6,593 nucleotides of DNA from Tagaea sp. (GCA_023653245.1 JAMNXK010000123.1:1-6593), one strand, 5' to 3'. Shown: positions 1 through 6,593, counted from the stretch's first letter. The notes: generated from the sequence alone by a model not told the origin. Program-made: numbers and translations.

Positions 1-623
1 TAGCGGTCGAGCGTGACGTACTCGCTCAAGATCGGCAGGCCGTTGATGCCGATGCCTTCGTCGATCGCTTGGTCGCGCGCGAAGCGCGGCAAGCGGCCTT
101 GGTTGTTGATCCCGTCGCCCGACACGTCGATCACGCGCCGCTCGGTCGCGTAGGGCAGGGTGGAAAATTGCCGGCGCGCATAGTCGATGGCGCCCGACAG
201 CGAGGTCGCGTCGTCCTCGATCCGCCGCGGCTGGATCGCGAGCCGGGCGGCGAAATTCTCCAGCCCGGCGGGATCGGCCAGCAGCGTCCAATCGACCACG
301 AGCTCCTGGGCACGTTGCCCGCCCCATTGGGTCATGCACACGGCGATGGCGCCGCTGCGCCCGCCCAAAGCGGCTTTGCGCACCCGGTCGGTGCGGAACG
401 CGGCGGCATAGCCCAAGGCTTGCAGACGGTACTCGTCCGCGTCGATCGAGCGCGAGCAATCGACGGCCAATACCAAGGCCATATCGACCGGACGGGTGGA
501 GAAAGGCTGGGCGGGGTCGATGCGGGCGGTCTGGCCCCGGGCGAGGGAAGGTGCTGCCAGCGCGGCCAGGGCGATTCCCCGGACGAAACGGCGGCGCGAC
601 ACGTGTTTTGCGGGCCCGGTCAT
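1..623 (-). CDS. DUF1194 / VWA-like exported protein (C-terminus cut off by window edge)
   Basis: Reading the minus strand from the ATG at 623 gives 207 open codons to the left edge, so the gene is partial; the family is usually a few tens of residues longer. The N-terminus looks like a twin-arginine signal: SRRRFV at residues 9-14, followed by an Ala/Leu-rich stretch at about 17-28, suggesting export to the periplasm. The mature part resembles a von Willebrand A fold: DCSRS at residues 55-59 fits the metal-binding DxSxS motif, and a later VIDVSGDG segment is the typical second acidic strand. The match to DUF1194 is from recognition of these segments (also the CMTQW stretch and the GINGLPI stretch near the cut end). 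Function of the family is not established. The start at 623 is preferred because GGGAGGG lies 8 bases upstream; in-frame ATGs at 650 and 647 are alternatives. It is transcribed away from the glycan operon and need not be related to it. Confidence 0.85.
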   Translation of the reverse strand, partial: MTGPAKHVSRRRFVRGIALAALAAPSLARGQTARIDPAQPFSTRPVDMALVLAVDCSRSIDADEYRLQALGYAAAFRTDRVRKAALGGRSGAIAVCMTQWGGQRAQELVVDWTLLADPAGLENFAARLAIQPRRIEDDATSLSGAIDYARRQFSTLPYATERRVIDVSGDGINNQGRLPRFARDQAIDEGIGINGLPILSEYVTLDR

Positions 624-631
624 GGCGGACG

Positions 632-638
632 CCCTCCC
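632..638 (-). promoter_or_regulatory. Shine-Dalgarno sequence for the DUF1194 gene
   Basis: On the minus strand this is GGGAGGG, 8 bases before the ATG at 623. It supports 623 rather than the in-frame ATGs at 647/650 as the start. It abuts the GAGGGG on the plus strand that precedes the divergent glycosyltransferase start. Confidence 0.55.
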
Positions 639-644
639 GAGGGG
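639..644 (+). promoter_or_regulatory. Possible Shine-Dalgarno sequence for the first glycosyltransferase gene
   Basis: GAGGGG precedes the plus-strand ATG at 649 by 4 bases (6 from the GAGG core). This is acceptable spacing, but the start itself is uncertain, so the site may be incidental. Confidence 0.3.
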
Positions 645-648
645 CATC

Positions 649-1923
649 ATGCGCCTCCGACTCGGGGGGGCGTCAAGGCACCGCGATTTGCCCAAGTCCC
701 GGGAATTTGCGAAGAACACCGGGCGTTTATCCCCCGATCCCGGCGTTCAGGTCCGTCCCATTCGTATCGTCCACGTCATCGCTTCTATCGCCTCGCGCAC
801 CGGCGGCCCCGCCAAGGCCGTCGTCGATATGGCGCGCGCGGTCGCGGCCCGCGGCCACGAGGTCGAAATCCACACGACCGACCGCGAGATGAGCGATTCC
901 GAGCGCGCGGAATTGTCGGGCACGACGACGCGACGCGGCGTGACGATCCATGTCCATCGCCAAGGTTTTCCGAAAACCTTGGCCGTCTCCTGGCCGCTCG
1001 CCCGCGCGCTCGACGCGGCGATCCCGAAAGCCGACGTGGTGCATATCCACTCGCTCTATCTGTTTCACGTCTGGTACGCCGCGCGCGTGGCGCGCGCCGC
1101 GCGCGTGCCTTATCTGCTGCGCCCGCACGGCACGCTCGACCCGTTCATGTGGAAGCGCCATCGCGCGCGCAAGGCGCTGGTCGAATTCGCGTTCCAGAAC
1201 CGCGTGATCGACGGCGCGGCGGCTTTGCACTGGACGGCCGAGGCGGAGATGCGCCTGGCCGAACCCTATACCCGCGGTGCCAAGGGCGTGGTCGTGCCCA
1301 ACGGCATCGACGTCGCCGAGTTCGCGGACTTGCCCGCGCGCGGAAGTTTCGCGGCGAAGTTTCCGCAACTCGCCGGCACCAAGCCCGTGCTGTTCTTGTC
1401 GCGGCTCAATTTCAAGAAGGGCCTGGACGTGCTGATCCCGGCCTTCCGCAAGGCGCGCGACGCCGATCCCGCGTTGCGCCTGGCGATCGCCGGGCCCGAC
1501 GACGGCTACGAAGCCCAGGCGAGAACCCTGGTCGCGGCGCACGGGCTCGAATCGGACACGCTGTGGATCGGCATGCTGAACGGACGCGACAAGCTCGCCG
1601 CCTTCGTCGATTGCGCGCTGTTCGCGCTGCCCTCGTGGTCGGAGAATTTCGGCATCGCCATCGTCGAGGCGATGGCGTGCGGCGCGCCCGTGGCGATTTC
1701 CGACCGCGTCAACATCTGGCGCGAGATCGAAGACGCGGGCGCGGGCCTCGTCTCGCCGCCCGAGATCGACGCGCTCGCCGCCCATATCCTGCTGCTCGCC
1801 AACGATCCCGCGCGCGCCAAGCGCATGGGCGAGGCGGGCCGCAAGCTCGCCGCCGAACGCTACGACTGGGCGAACATCGCCGCGCGCCTGGAAAGCGTCT
1901 ATCGCGAGGTCGCCGCCGCATGA
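649..1923 (+). CDS. Glycosyltransferase, GT4-type (GT-B fold)
   Basis: A cytoplasmic, nucleotide-sugar-dependent glycosyltransferase, 424 residues from the ATG at 649. The N-terminal Rossmann half starts at IRIVHVIAS (residue 38 onward) and carries the glycine pair of RTGGPAK (G52-G53), the usual acceptor-side loop. The C-terminal donor half shows SRLNFKKGLD (residues 251-260, Arg and Lys for the diphosphate) and the E-x7-E motif of retaining GT4 enzymes (E332 and E340, in SENFGIAIVEAMACG). The stop overlaps the next start as ATGA, so it heads a coupled operon with LPS-core-type genes; it probably adds a sugar to that glycan, donor unknown. The start is doubtful. Family members normally begin within a few residues of the first strand, but no ATG, GTG or TTG lies between the TTG at 688 and that strand. 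TTG 688 gives 411 residues, and a rare ATT start at 760 would give 387. The 5' stretch uses codons rare elsewhere in the gene (CGA, AGG, TCA, TTA). Confidence 0.88.
   Translation: MRLRLGGASRHRDLPKSREFAKNTGRLSPDPGVQVRPIRIVHVIASIASRTGGPAKAVVDMARAVAARGHEVEIHTTDREMSDSERAELSGTTTRRGVTIHVHRQGFPKTLAVSWPLARALDAAIPKADVVHIHSLYLFHVWYAARVARAARVPYLLRPHGTLDPFMWKRHRARKALVEFAFQNRVIDGAAALHWTAEAEMRLAEPYTRGAKGVVVPNGIDVAEFADLPARGSFAAKFPQLAGTKPVLFLSRLNFKKGLDVLIPAFRKARDADPALRLAIAGPDDGYEAQARTLVAAHGLESDTLWIGMLNGRDKLAAFVDCALFALPSWSENFGIAIVEAMACGAPVAISDRVNIWREIEDAGAGLVSPPEIDALAAHILLLANDPARAKRMGEAGRKLAAERYDWANIAARLESVYREVAAA
959..983. repeat. Perfect 12-base inverted repeat with one central base
   Basis: The arms GCCAAGGTTTTC (959-970) and GAAAACCTTGGC (972-983) are exact reverse complements around a C at 971. 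As RNA it could fold into an 11-bp stem with a CCG loop. It lies inside the first glycosyltransferase gene, encoding the QGFPKTLA segment, and is locally AT-richer than its surroundings. Function is unknown; coding chance is possible. Confidence 0.6.
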
Positions 1924-2750
1924 GTCCCGTCTCGGTCGTCGTCCTGACGTTCAACTCGGAAGCCACGATCGGCGCCACGCTGGACTCGCTGCGCGGCCTC
2001 ACGGCCGATGTGCATGTCGTCGATTCGGGCTCGACCGACGCCACGCACGACATCGTGGCGGCCAGCGGCGCGCAGCTCGTCCATCACCCGTTCGAGAATT
2101 ACGGGGCCCAGCGCAACTGGGCGATCGACGCCTTGCCGCTGCGCCACGAATGGCAGCTGCATCTGGACGCCGACGAGCGCCTCACGCCCGAGCTCAAAGC
2201 CGAGATCGCCGCGTTGCTCGCCAAGCCCGTCGATCCGGCCATCGGCGGCTTCTACGTGCCGCGTCTCGTGCATTTCCACGGCCGCGCTTTGCGCCATGGC
2301 GGCATGTACCCGATCTACCATATGCGCCTGTTCCGCACCGGCAAGGGCCGCTGCGAGACGCGCAAATACGATCAGCATTTCCACGCCGACGGCGCAACGC
2401 CCAAGCTCGCTTATCCGATGATCGACGACATCCGCCTGTCGCTGACCGAATGGACCGCGCGCCATAATCGCTGGGCCGACGCCGAGGTCGACGAGATCCT
2501 CAATCCCGGCGGTGCGGGCGTAATCCAGGCCGGCTCGGGCGATCCGGTGGCCGAAAAGCGCCGCGCGCGCGGCTGGTACTACAAGGCCCCCTTGTTCCTG
2601 CGCGCCTTCCTGCTGTTCGCCTATCGCTATGTCATTCGCCTTGGGTTTCTCGACGGCAAGGAAGGCCTGATCTTCTACGTGCTGCAAACTTTGTGGTTCC
2701 GCTTCTTGATCGACGCCAAGCTTTACGAGCGGCGCAAGGCGGGGAAATGA
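1920..2750 (+). CDS. GT2 glycosyltransferase, WaaE/KdtX-like (LPS core beta-1,4-glucosyltransferase family)
   Basis: A 276-residue inverting glycosyltransferase of the GT-A fold. The N-terminus begins directly with the first strand (VSVVVLTFNSE, residues 4-14), followed by VDSGSTD (34-40) for nucleotide binding, NYGAQRNWA (60-68), and the metal-binding DAD at 83-85 in LDADERL. The C-terminal third has a RGWYYKAP segment and hydrophobic/aromatic stretches (LFLRAFLLFAYRYVIRLGF and GLIFYVLQTLWFRFLID), which suggest attachment to the inner face of the inner membrane. This organisation is typical of the WaaE/KdtX group, whose known Klebsiella member adds glucose to heptose I of the LPS core. The heptose genes downstream fit that, but the substrate here is inference. 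The start at 1920 is fixed by the ATGA overlap with the preceding stop and by GAGG 10 bases upstream. The same frame is open far upstream of 1920, but that stretch has no family similarity. Confidence 0.9.
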   Translation: MSPVSVVVLTFNSEATIGATLDSLRGLTADVHVVDSGSTDATHDIVAASGAQLVHHPFENYGAQRNWAIDALPLRHEWQLHLDADERLTPELKAEIAALLAKPVDPAIGGFYVPRLVHFHGRALRHGGMYPIYHMRLFRTGKGRCETRKYDQHFHADGATPKLAYPMIDDIRLSLTEWTARHNRWADAEVDEILNPGGAGVIQAGSGDPVAEKRRARGWYYKAPLFLRAFLLFAYRYVIRLGFLDGKEGLIFYVLQTLWFRFLIDAKLYERRKAGK

Positions 2751-3676
2751 CCGAGGCTTGCCTGTTCTGCGGTGCCGCCACGCGTTCGCTGTTGGAAGGC
2801 GTGGTCGATAACCGCTTCGGCACGCCGGGCGTCTATCGCGTGCTGGCGTGCGATGCGTGCGGCGGACGGCAGACCAGCCCGCGCCCCGATGGACCCGCGC
2901 TCAAGGCGCTCTACGAGGCGCAGTACAATTACGGCGGCAAGACCGATCGGACCTATTCGGCGGCGCGCGAGAAATTCCTGTTCTCGCCCTTCTATCGCCT
3001 GCTGCTGGCCCTCGACGGCGACATTTCCTTCCACGCGCGAAAGGGCGCGGGGCGCTTGATCGATATCGGCTGCAACGAGGGCCGCGGCCTCGAACTCTAC
3101 AAGCGCAACGGCTTCGCACCGGAAGGCTTGGAGCTCAATTCCAACGCCGCGGCGGTGGCGCGCGGCCGCGGCTTCACGGTCCACGAAACCTTGATCGAGG
3201 ATTTCCGGCTCGAGCGCCCCTACGACGTCGCCGTGCTGTCCAACGTGCTCGAACACGCGTTGAGCCCGCGCGACATGCTCCGGCACGTGAAGCGCATTCT
3301 CGTGCCCGGCGGGCAAGTGTGGATCAGTCTGCCGAATGTCGAGTCGGCCCTGGCCGCGCGCTACGGCGCCGCCTGGGTCAATTGGCACGTGCCGTTCCAT
3401 ATCGTGCATTTCTCCAAGGATCGGCTGCATCGTTTGCTCGCCGAAGAAGGCTTCGAGATCGTCGCGAGCGGCGCGATCACGCCCGCCTTGTGGGTGGCGC
3501 AAAGCTGGATCGCGCATCGCTGGCGCGCCGATATGGGTGCCGCAGTGCGCCTGCAGCGCAAGGCGCCTTTGGTGGCCGCCGCGATGCTGGTGGCGCGCTT
3601 GCTGCTGTTTCCGCTGCTCGCGCATTGGAACCGCACGGGGCGCGGCGATTGCTTGATCGTGCGGGCGCGCGCATGA
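2747..3676 (+). CDS. Class I SAM-dependent methyltransferase with N-terminal zinc ribbon
   Basis: A 309-residue protein. Residues 5-8 (CLFC) and 35-38 (CDAC) form a CxxC-x26-CxxC pair, a probable structural zinc ribbon. A Rossmann methyltransferase domain follows: motif I LIDIGCNEGRG (104-114) for the SAM glycine loop, GLELN with acidic E129 for the ribose, VLSNVLEH (163-170) as motif IV, then PGGQVWISLPN. A conserved-looking WHVPFHIVHFS segment follows, and a hydrophobic segment at about 273-292 may touch the membrane. This arrangement occurs in methyltransferases found in surface-polysaccharide clusters. It is coupled by ATGA on both sides to glycosyltransferase genes, so a sugar or glycan-lipid intermediate is the likely acceptor; whether O- or C-methylation cannot be told. 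The start at 2747 is supported by AAGG 7 bases upstream and by the N-terminal Cys pair. An in-frame start at 2693 would extend it into the preceding gene and is less likely. Confidence 0.88.
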   Translation: MTEACLFCGAATRSLLEGVVDNRFGTPGVYRVLACDACGGRQTSPRPDGPALKALYEAQYNYGGKTDRTYSAAREKFLFSPFYRLLLALDGDISFHARKGAGRLIDIGCNEGRGLELYKRNGFAPEGLELNSNAAAVARGRGFTVHETLIEDFRLERPYDVAVLSNVLEHALSPRDMLRHVKRILVPGGQVWISLPNVESALAARYGAAWVNWHVPFHIVHFSKDRLHRLLAEEGFEIVASGAITPALWVAQSWIAHRWRADMGAAVRLQRKAPLVAAAMLVARLLLFPLLAHWNRTGRGDCLIVRARA

Positions 3677-4851
3677 GGATTTTGGTCCACGACTATCCGG
3701 GTCACGCCTTTCCCGTGCAGCTTTCGCGCGCGCTGGCCAAGCGCGGCCACGCCGTGCGCCATCTGTGCTTCAAGGAATTCCAAGCGCCCAAGGGGCCCAT
3801 CGACGCGCGTCCCGACGATCCCGCCGGGTTCGAGATCGGGTTTCTCGATCTGGGCGCGCCCTTCGCCAAGCACTCTTTCGCCAAACGCTGGACGCAAGAG
3901 CGGCGCCTGGGCGCCTTGGCGCGCGCCGACATCGCGCGCTGGCGCCCCGATGTCGTGCTCGCGGGCAACGCGCCGCTCGACGTGCAGGCGGGTTCGCGCG
4001 CGGGCGCTCGCGATTCCGGTGCTGGCTTCGTCTATTGGCTGCAGGATCTGGTCGGCGTGGCGATCCGCAAGATCTTGGGCAAGAAGCTGCCGGTTCTCGG
4101 CGATTTCGTCGGGCTCTATTACGAAGCGATGGAGCGGCGCTTGCTGCGCGGGTCGGACGCGGTGGTGGCGATCACGGCGGATTTCGAGCCGATCTTGCGC
4201 GGCTGGGGTGTCGCGAACGTCCACACGATCGAGAATTGGGCCGCGCGCGAGGAGATCGCGATCGCGCCGCGCGACAACGAATTCGCGCGCGCGCACGGGC
4301 TGATCGGCAAGACCGTGTTCCTCTATTCGGGCACGCTCGGCATGAAGCACGACCCGAGTCTGCTGCGCGATCTGGCGCGCGCGCTGCCCGATGCGCGCGT
4401 GGTGGTGATTTCCGAAGGGCCGGGGGCCGAGTGGCTGGCGGGGCTCGCGCTGGCCAATCTGCGCGTGCTGCCGTTCCAGCCCTTCGCGCGGTTGGGCGAG
4501 ACGCTCGCCGCCGCGGACGTGCTCGTCGCCGTGCTCGAATCGGATGCGGGCGTGTTCTCGGTGCCGTCCAAGGTGCTCACCTATCTGTGCGTGGGCCGGC
4601 CGATCCTCGCCGCGATCCCGCCCGAGAATCTCGCCGCACGCTTGATCGGCCGCGAGGGCGCCGGCTTGGCCGTGTCCCCCGCCGATCGGGCGGGATTCGC
4701 GGCCGCGGCCAAGTCCCTGGCCGAAAACCCCGATCTGCGCGCCGCCCAAGGCGCCAAAGCGCTGGACTACGCGCGGCGAACCTTCGATATTGCCGCCGTC
4801 GCCACCCGGTTCGAGGCGATTCTGGAAGGTGCGGTCCGTTCCCGGTCATGA
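3673..4851 (+). CDS. Glycosyltransferase, WcaI/WbuB-like (GT4-type, GT-B fold)
   Basis: A 392-residue cytoplasmic glycosyltransferase. It starts at once with a Rossmann strand (MRILVHDYPGHAFP), then LAGNAPLDVQA and a YWLQDLVGVAIRKILGKKLP segment strongly reminiscent of WcaI/WbuB-type enzymes of colanic acid and O-antigen clusters. The donor half shows YSGTLGMKHD (residues 218-227, Lys 225) and ESDAGVFSVPSKVLTYL (289-305) followed by VGRPILA, the usual nucleotide-sugar pocket of this group, with E289 and the PSK at 298-300. Family members act at an early to middle step of polysaccharide assembly; donor and acceptor here are unknown. The start at 3673 overlaps the preceding stop as ATGA; no strong Shine-Dalgarno is present, which suggests dependence on translational coupling. 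The stretch around residues 100-112 (Gly/Ser/Arg-rich) departs somewhat from what I expect in the family, but no frameshift is needed to explain it. Confidence 0.88.
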   Translation: MRILVHDYPGHAFPVQLSRALAKRGHAVRHLCFKEFQAPKGPIDARPDDPAGFEIGFLDLGAPFAKHSFAKRWTQERRLGALARADIARWRPDVVLAGNAPLDVQAGSRAGARDSGAGFVYWLQDLVGVAIRKILGKKLPVLGDFVGLYYEAMERRLLRGSDAVVAITADFEPILRGWGVANVHTIENWAAREEIAIAPRDNEFARAHGLIGKTVFLYSGTLGMKHDPSLLRDLARALPDARVVVISEGPGAEWLAGLALANLRVLPFQPFARLGETLAAADVLVAVLESDAGVFSVPSKVLTYLCVGRPILAAIPPENLAARLIGREGAGLAVSPADRAGFAAAAKSLAENPDLRAAQGAKALDYARRTFDIAAVATRFEAILEGAVRSRS

Positions 4852-5456
4852 CCCCCGCGTTCGATCCCAAAGCCTATTACCAAGCCGAATTCGTCGAGCA
4901 TCGCGCCGTGGCCGAAGCCACGCATCGCGCGCTCGAAGCGCAATTCGTGCGCCTGCTCGCCCAGGCCGTGGCGACGATCGGCAATGGCGGCAAGCTGCTG
5001 TTCTTCGGCAACGGGGGCTCGGCTTCGGACGCGCAGCATTTGGCGACCGAGCTCACCGTCCGCTACATCAAGAACCGCCCCGCGATCGCGGCACTCGCGC
5101 TGACGACCGACAGCTCGGCGCTGACCGCGATCGGCAACGATCTCGGCTTCCAGTATCTGTTCTCGCGCCAGATCGAAGCGCTCGGCAAGCCGGGCGATTT
5201 GGCCATCGGCATTTCCACCTCGGGCAATTCGCCCAACGTGATCGAAGCCTTCAAGACCGCGCGCAAGCTGGGCATCGTCTCGGCGCTCCTCGGCGGCAAA
5301 GGCGGCGGCCCGGCGCTCGCGCACGCGGATATCGCGCTCATCGTGCCGTCGGACACCACGGCGCGCATCCAGGAAATGCACATCACGCTCGGTCAGGCGC
5401 TGTGCGGCGGGCTCGAACGCGCGCTCGGAATCTCGGAAGGCCCCTGGACGCCATGA
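4848..5456 (+). CDS. gmhA: Sedoheptulose-7-phosphate isomerase (phosphoheptose isomerase)
   Basis: A 202-residue SIS-domain enzyme that converts D-sedoheptulose 7-phosphate to D-glycero-D-manno-heptose 7-phosphate, the first step of ADP-heptose synthesis in the cytoplasm. Family length is about 190-200 residues. Visible signatures are [12 protein letters not shown] (53-64), ELTVRY (68-73), [11 protein letters not shown], the phosphate-binding STSGNSPN and TARIQEMH (171-178). By alignment from memory with E. coli GmhA, H64, E68 and Q175 match metal/catalytic residues H61, E65 and Q172, but the position of H180 is Gln 183 here. The start at 4848 overlaps the preceding stop as ATGA, with only a distant GGAAGG upstream, so translation is probably coupled. 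hldE follows directly, giving a pathway pair. A DiaA-like SIS protein is the main alternative; the neighbouring hldE argues for GmhA. Confidence 0.92.
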   Translation: MTPAFDPKAYYQAEFVEHRAVAEATHRALEAQFVRLLAQAVATIGNGGKLLFFGNGGSASDAQHLATELTVRYIKNRPAIAALALTTDSSALTAIGNDLGFQYLFSRQIEALGKPGDLAIGISTSGNSPNVIEAFKTARKLGIVSALLGGKGGGPALAHADIALIVPSDTTARIQEMHITLGQALCGGLERALGISEGPWTP

Positions 5457-5461
5457 GGGGG
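5455..5461 (+). promoter_or_regulatory. Shine-Dalgarno sequence for hldE
   Basis: GAGGGGG overlaps the gmhA stop codon and ends 5 bases before the hldE ATG at 5467. It is the strongest ribosome binding site in the operon and marks the only junction there without a start/stop overlap. The ATG at 5453 in another frame stops after five codons and is not a gene start. Confidence 0.65.
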
Positions 5462-5466
5462 ACGCC

Positions 5467-6593
5467 ATGACCGCCAATGCCGATCTCGCCGCTTTGGTGC
5501 CGAGCCTCAAGGGCGCGCGCGTCGTGTGCGTGGGCGACGTGATGCTCGACCGCTTCGTCTATGGTGCCGCCGAGCGCATCTCGCCCGAAGCGCCCATTCC
5601 CGTGCTGCGCATCGAGCGCGAAGTGGCGATGCTGGGCGGGGCGGGCAACGTGGTGCGCAACGTCGCGGGCCTTGGCGGTGCGGCCGAGTTCGTGTCGGTC
5701 GTCGGCCAGGACGCGGCGGGCCGCGAAGTCATGTCGCTGGTCGGCGAGATCGAAGGGATCGAGCCGCATCTGCTGGTCGAGCGCGGGCGCACGACCACGA
5801 TCAAGACGCGCTACGTCGCCGGCCATCAGCAGATGCTGCGCGCCGACCGCGAGACCGCCGCCGATGTCGGCGATTCGATCGCCGAGGACGCCGCGCGGCT
5901 CGTGTGCCAGGCGCTCAAGGAATGCCCGGTCGTGGCGATCTCGGACTACGCCAAAGGCCTGCTGATTCCGCGCGCGCTGCAGACGATCATCCTCGCCGCC
6001 AAGGCCGCCAAGCGCGTCGCCATCGTCGATCCCAAAGGCCGCGACTACGCGCGCTACAAGGGGGCGACGATCCTCACGCCCAACCGGCGCGAACTCGCCG
6101 AAGCGACGGGCCTGCCTTGCGAAGACGACCGGCAAGTCGAGCTGGCGGCGAAAAAGCTGATCAAGCAGATCGAATGCGAATGGGTGCTGGTCACGCGCGG
6201 CGGCCAGGGCATGAGCCTGGTGCCCGCGCGCGGCAAGACCCATCATCTGCCCGCCCTCGCGCGCGAAGTGTTCGACGTGTCGGGGGCCGGCGACACGGTC
6301 GTGGCGACCCTCGCCACCGCGATCGCCGCGGGCCTGTCGGTGCCCGACGCGGCGCGTCTCGCCGCCGTCGCCGCGTCGGTCGTCGTCGCAAAGGTGGGGA
6401 CCGCCGTCGCCTATGGCGACGATTTGGTCAAGGAGCTGCGCCACGACGATTTGGCCGAGGGCGAGAACAAGCTCGCGACGCTCGACCAGGCGCGCGATCA
6501 AGCCGAACGCTGGCGCCGGCAGGGCCTCAAAGTGGGCTTCACCAACGGGTGTTTCGACCTGCTGCATCCCGGCCATGTGTCGCTGATCGGCCA
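5467..6593 (+). CDS. hldE: Bifunctional heptose-7-phosphate kinase / heptose-1-phosphate adenylyltransferase (C-terminus cut off by window edge)
   Basis: Open from the ATG at 5467 to the right edge (375 full codons). Full-length HldE is about 480 residues, so roughly 100 are missing. The N-terminal PfkB/ribokinase-type domain phosphorylates D-glycero-D-manno-heptose 7-phosphate at C1: [11 protein letters not shown] (23-33), [35 protein letters not shown], and the PfkB signature DVSGAGDT (270-277) with catalytic base D276. After a linker, the cytidylyltransferase-like domain begins at [13 protein letters not shown] (358-370) with the HxGH motif at 367-370; this domain makes ADP-heptose. Both domains are fused, as in Proteobacteria such as E. 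coli, unlike split HldA/HldC systems. It follows gmhA by 10 bases with its own strong ribosome binding site. HldE acts both before and after GmhB, which is not seen in this window. Confidence 0.95.
   Translation, partial: MTANADLAALVPSLKGARVVCVGDVMLDRFVYGAAERISPEAPIPVLRIEREVAMLGGAGNVVRNVAGLGGAAEFVSVVGQDAAGREVMSLVGEIEGIEPHLLVERGRTTTIKTRYVAGHQQMLRADRETAADVGDSIAEDAARLVCQALKECPVVAISDYAKGLLIPRALQTIILAAKAAKRVAIVDPKGRDYARYKGATILTPNRRELAEATGLPCEDDRQVELAAKKLIKQIECEWVLVTRGGQGMSLVPARGKTHHLPALAREVFDVSGAGDTVVATLATAIAAGLSVPDAARLAAVAASVVVAKVGTAVAYGDDLVKELRHDDLAEGENKLATLDQARDQAERWRRQGLKVGFTNGCFDLLHPGHVSLIG

Noticed and set aside
496..648. Upstream ATG at 496 as start of the first glycosyltransferase
   Set aside because: It would overlap the DUF1194 coding sequence head-on by 128 bases and add non-family sequence; DUF1194 codons there are well supported.
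648..676. Possible minus-strand promoter (TTGACG at 676-671, CATGAT about 19 bases downstream)
   Set aside because: The -35 hexamer is good, but the -10 matches only 4 of 6 bases and the spacing is long; too weak to annotate without transcript data.
1078..1108. Alternating CG-rich tract with a GGCGCGCGCC palindrome (1089-1098), a possible Z-DNA-forming sequence
   Set aside because: It encodes the Ala/Arg/Val-rich helix AARVARAARV with normal codon use for this genome, and similar CG runs (e.g. near 4286-4297) occur throughout; composition explains it.
727..1785. 352-codon minus-strand open frame opposite the first glycosyltransferase
   Set aside because: Low-complexity Arg/Ala/Gly/Asp-rich translation with no recognisable motif; it mirrors the codon bias of the sense gene. 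The same holds for the minus-strand frames at 1899-2687, 2723-3625, 3361-4749, 4767-5510 and 5383-6576.
69..1919. Very long plus-strand open frame upstream of, and continuous with, the GT2 gene (893 codons in total)
   Set aside because: The part before 1920 is Arg/Gly/Pro-rich, shows no domain, and runs antisense to DUF1194 and out of frame with the first glycosyltransferase. It is an artefact of GC-rich DNA with few stops.
4000..4035. Possible compensating frameshifts in the WcaI-like gene (Gly/Ser/Arg-rich stretch)
   Set aside because: The alternative frames do not read closer to the family, and the sense frame rejoins the conserved YWLQD motif without any stop, so ordinary divergence is enough.

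Overview
The window reads as chromosomal DNA of a GC-rich Gram-negative bacterium, most likely an alphaproteobacterium. The basis is strong G/C third-position bias, a DUF1194 protein of the kind common in that class, and genes for ADP-heptose synthesis, which supply the lipopolysaccharide (LPS) inner core. The taxonomic call is inference; no rRNA or other marker gene is present.

Layout: positions 1-623 (minus strand) hold the N-terminal part of an exported DUF1194/VWA-like protein that runs off the left edge. From about 649 to the right edge, six plus-strand genes form one tight operon-like block: a GT4-type glycosyltransferase, a WaaE/KdtX-like GT2 glycosyltransferase, a zinc-ribbon class I SAM methyltransferase, a WcaI-like glycosyltransferase, the sedoheptulose-7-phosphate isomerase gmhA, and the heptose kinase/adenylyltransferase hldE, cut by the right edge. 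The first four junctions are all 4-base ATGA stop/start overlaps; only gmhA-hldE has a gap (10 bases), and it carries a strong Shine-Dalgarno sequence.

Working together: GmhA and HldE make ADP-activated heptose in the cytoplasm (GmhB and HldD are also needed and are not in the window). The three glycosyltransferases and the methyltransferase probably build and decorate a heptose-containing LPS core or related surface glycan. Acceptors and sugar donors cannot be read from the sequence.

No RNA gene, mobile element, CRISPR array, convincing promoter or terminator was found. No clearly new system is visible. The points most worth a second look are a Gln at the position of a catalytic/zinc-ligand His in GmhA, an unusual 5' end of the first glycosyltransferase gene, a perfect 25-base inverted repeat inside that gene, and the run of ATGA couplings.
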